A stretch of DNA of 6,671 nucleotides, from assembly GCA_018657375.1 (NCBI GenBank), contig JABHXI010000131.1, forward strand, positions 1-6,671, read 5' to 3'. This document shows positions 5,678 through 6,671 of the stretch, piece after piece. Source of the DNA: Candidatus Nitrosopumilus sp. (GTDB lineage: Archaea; Thermoproteota; Nitrososphaeria; Nitrososphaerales; Nitrosopumilaceae). Below the pieces are notes generated by a model. The model was given only the letters and a program-made list of their open reading frames with translations. It did no database searches and was not told the origin of the DNA. A program made the position numbers and the translations under genes. Position 1 is the first letter of the stretch; each line of letters starts with the position of its first letter.

Positions 5678-5688
5678 CTTATAAAAGG
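5678..5688 (+). promoter_or_regulatory. Strong TATA box for the TGRGTG protein gene
   Basis: CTTATAAAAGG is a near-consensus archaeal TATA box centred 28 bp before the ATG at 5711, predicting a leaderless mRNA. It overlaps the palindrome AAGGCCTT (5685-5692), and further TATA-like runs lie just upstream (5652-5663 and 5666-5672). Confidence 0.65.
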
Positions 5689-5710
5689 CCTTAATAATTT
5701 TAGTAAAAAT

Positions 5711-5971
5711 ATGGTTAAAGTTAAAATCAGAACAGGAAGAGGTACTGGAACTATAGAAGTGGATGTAGAAGATCTCAAATTTTCTGGTGAAGAATTCAAG
5801 AAAATTCAAGCTGAAAAAAAGAAAGCTGCTGGAAACAGAACAATTTCAACAGGTAGAGGAACAGGTAGAAGAAAACTTCAAGATACTCCAGAACCAAAGA
5901 CTAGACCTTCATCCAAAGGCAAAACAAGAAGTACGGGTAGAGGAACTGGTTCAAGAAAAGGTACAACATAA
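5711..5971 (+). CDS. Small basic protein with three TGRGTG repeats
   Basis: An 86-aa protein I cannot assign to a named family. It has 23 Lys/Arg against 9 Asp/Glu; residues 41-86 alone hold 13 basic and 2 acidic. Residues 1-20 alternate hydrophobic and polar residues around a glycine-rich turn, suggesting a β-hairpin (VKVKI-RTGRGTG-TIEVDV). A charged helix follows (about 25-40, GEEFKKIQAEKKKAA). Then comes a low-complexity tail rich in Gly, Thr, Pro and Arg, probably disordered. The motif TGRGTG occurs at 8-13, 47-52 and 75-80; the last two share a longer context, STGRGTG-x-RK. The three copies use different synonymous codons, so the repeat is kept at protein level. Charge and Arg-Gly content suggest binding to DNA, RNA or ribosomes; that is inference. 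It has no Shine-Dalgarno, a strong TATA box and a T-rich terminator, and appears monocistronic. Confidence 0.82.
   Translation: MVKVKIRTGRGTGTIEVDVEDLKFSGEEFKKIQAEKKKAAGNRTISTGRGTGRRKLQDTPEPKTRPSSKGKTRSTGRGTGSRKGTT
5732..5950 (+). repeat. Three dispersed 18-bp TGRGTG-coding units
   Basis: The units lie at 5732-5749, 5849-5866 and 5933-5950, each encoding TGRGTG. They differ at several third codon positions (ggt/gga, act/aca, acg/aca), so they are not recent DNA duplications. Confidence 0.8.
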
Positions 5972-5976
5972 ACTCC

Positions 5977-6014
5977 TTTTTGGATTTTATTTTTCTTATA
6001 TTTTTCTAGTTTTT
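5977..6014 (+). terminator. Multi-T terminator region of the TGRGTG gene
   Basis: Five T-runs of four or more bases follow the stop codon within 45 bp (at 5977-5981, 5985-5988, 5990-5994, 6000-6005 and 6010-6014). This is a typical intrinsic archaeal terminator for + strand transcription. The opposite strand has no comparable T-run in this gap. Confidence 0.6.
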
Positions 6015-6015
6015 A

Positions 6016-6671
6016 CTATATCTTAGTATCAGGATTTTTTAGTTTTAATTTTTCCCAATCTGCAAGGAAATTATCCAAGCCAATTTTTGTCAAAGGATGT
6101 TGCAACATTTTTTCTAAAACACCGGGAGGCAATGTAACTACATCAGCCCCAATCTTTGCAGCATCAATTACATGTAATGGATGACGAACACTTGCAACAA
6201 GAATTTCAGTTTTAAAAGTATAGTTTGAAAAAATTGTTTTGATTTCTTTAATTAAATTCATCCCATCTTGACCAATATCATCCAATCTTCCAATAAATGG
6301 ACTAACATATTTTGCTCCAGATTTTGCAGCAAGTAAAGCTTGATTTGCAGAAAAAATCAGTGTGACATTAACAGGAATTCCCTGTGATGAAAAAGATTTA
6401 CATGCTTTAAGACCATCAGGAGTCATTGGAACTTTAACAACAACATTATCGCCATATTCACGAAGACGTTTACCTTCTTCCATCATTCCAGAGTATTCAG
6501 TACTAACAACTTCTAAACTTACATCACCTCGAATAATTTTGGTGATTTCTTCCATAGCATTTTTTGGATTACCGCCTTCTTTGGACATCAAAGAAGGATT
6601 AGTTGTAATGCCATCTAACAACCCCATATCGTTAAATTTTTTTATAGATTCTAAATTAGCAGTATCAAGAA
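6016..6671 (-). CDS. tal: Transaldolase (TalC/MipB-like), 5' end cut by the window
   Basis: A class I Schiff-base aldolase fold enzyme of the small (about 215-220 aa) transaldolase/fructose-6-phosphate aldolase subfamily. It transfers dihydroxyacetone units between sugar phosphates in the non-oxidative pentose phosphate pathway. The frame stays open through 6671 and reads LDTANLESIKKFND before the internal methionine at 6627. Homologues begin MKIFLDTAN, so about four residues are missing. Counting with those, the catalytic residues are D6, N28 (in ITTNPSL), the Schiff-base lysine about K83 (VVVKVPMT) and the NVTLIFSANQA strand. SPFIGRLDDIG and VTLPPGVL complete the barrel. The position of E. 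coli FSA Gln59 is Glu here (SLEVV), and that of its Tyr131 is Phe (SPFIG); both are the transaldolase state. It converges on the TGRGTG gene. Confidence 0.92.
   Translation of the reverse strand, partial: LDTANLESIKKFNDMGLLDGITTNPSLMSKEGGNPKNAMEEITKIIRGDVSLEVVSTEYSGMMEEGKRLREYGDNVVVKVPMTPDGLKACKSFSSQGIPVNVTLIFSANQALLAAKSGAKYVSPFIGRLDDIGQDGMNLIKEIKTIFSNYTFKTEILVASVRHPLHVIDAAKIGADVVTLPPGVLEKMLQHPLTKIGLDNFLADWEKLKLKNPDTKI

Noticed and set aside
5787..6026. 79-aa frame overlapping the TGRGTG gene
   Set aside because: A +1 frame shadow of the basic repeat gene. Its apparent VEE-type repeats are just the same DNA repeats read out of frame.
1..6671. Mobile element, CRISPR, defence system or toxin-antitoxin locus
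   Set aside because: I found no transposase, integrase, terminal repeats, repeat-spacer array or effector domain. Composition is uniform and most genes belong to conserved housekeeping families.

Overview
The window is an AT-rich, gene-dense archaeal chromosome segment. It most likely comes from an ammonia-oxidising marine thaumarchaeon (Nitrososphaerota, Nitrosopumilus/Nitrosarchaeum-like); the genus is inference. The supporting signs are a UPF0147 protein (an archaeal family), TATA-box promoters about 26-28 bp upstream of start codons with little or no leader and no Shine-Dalgarno, a tRNA-His without an encoded CCA, oligo-T terminators and very short intergenic gaps. No stretch over 300 bases lacks a gene. 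The longest gaps are 163 bp (3583-3745) and 155 bp (5556-5710), and both are divergent promoter regions.

Layout. Positions 28-897 (+) encode a fumarylacetoacetate hydrolase (FAH)-fold enzyme. It converges on, and overlaps by 4 nt at the stop codons with, a GNAT acetyltransferase (894-1673, -). The GNAT gene and a Rieske ferredoxin (1714-2022, +) diverge from a 40 bp spacer that appears to hold two interleaved promoters. On the + strand follow a UPF0147 protein (2059-2328), a DOT1-like SAM methyltransferase (2354-3112) and an unrecognised 115-aa protein (3153-3500). The last of these converges on a tRNA-His(GUG) gene (3510-3582, -). A CorA-type Mg2+/divalent cation channel (3746-4768, +) converges, 10 bp apart, on a membrane-anchored extracytoplasmic protein of unknown function (4779-5555, -). 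That gene diverges from a small, very basic protein carrying three copies of TGRGTG (5711-5971, +). The window ends in a transaldolase-family gene (6016-6671, -) cut at its 5' end.

The genes look like ordinary housekeeping and lineage-specific genes in mostly single-gene units. I see no mobile element, CRISPR array, toxin-antitoxin pair or defence island, and no convincing multi-gene system. The most unusual item is the TGRGTG-repeat protein behind a strong TATA box. Next are a helically phased direct repeat upstream of corA, and three lineage-specific proteins of unknown or only partly known role (115 aa, 258 aa, and the methyltransferase with its extra C-terminal region).
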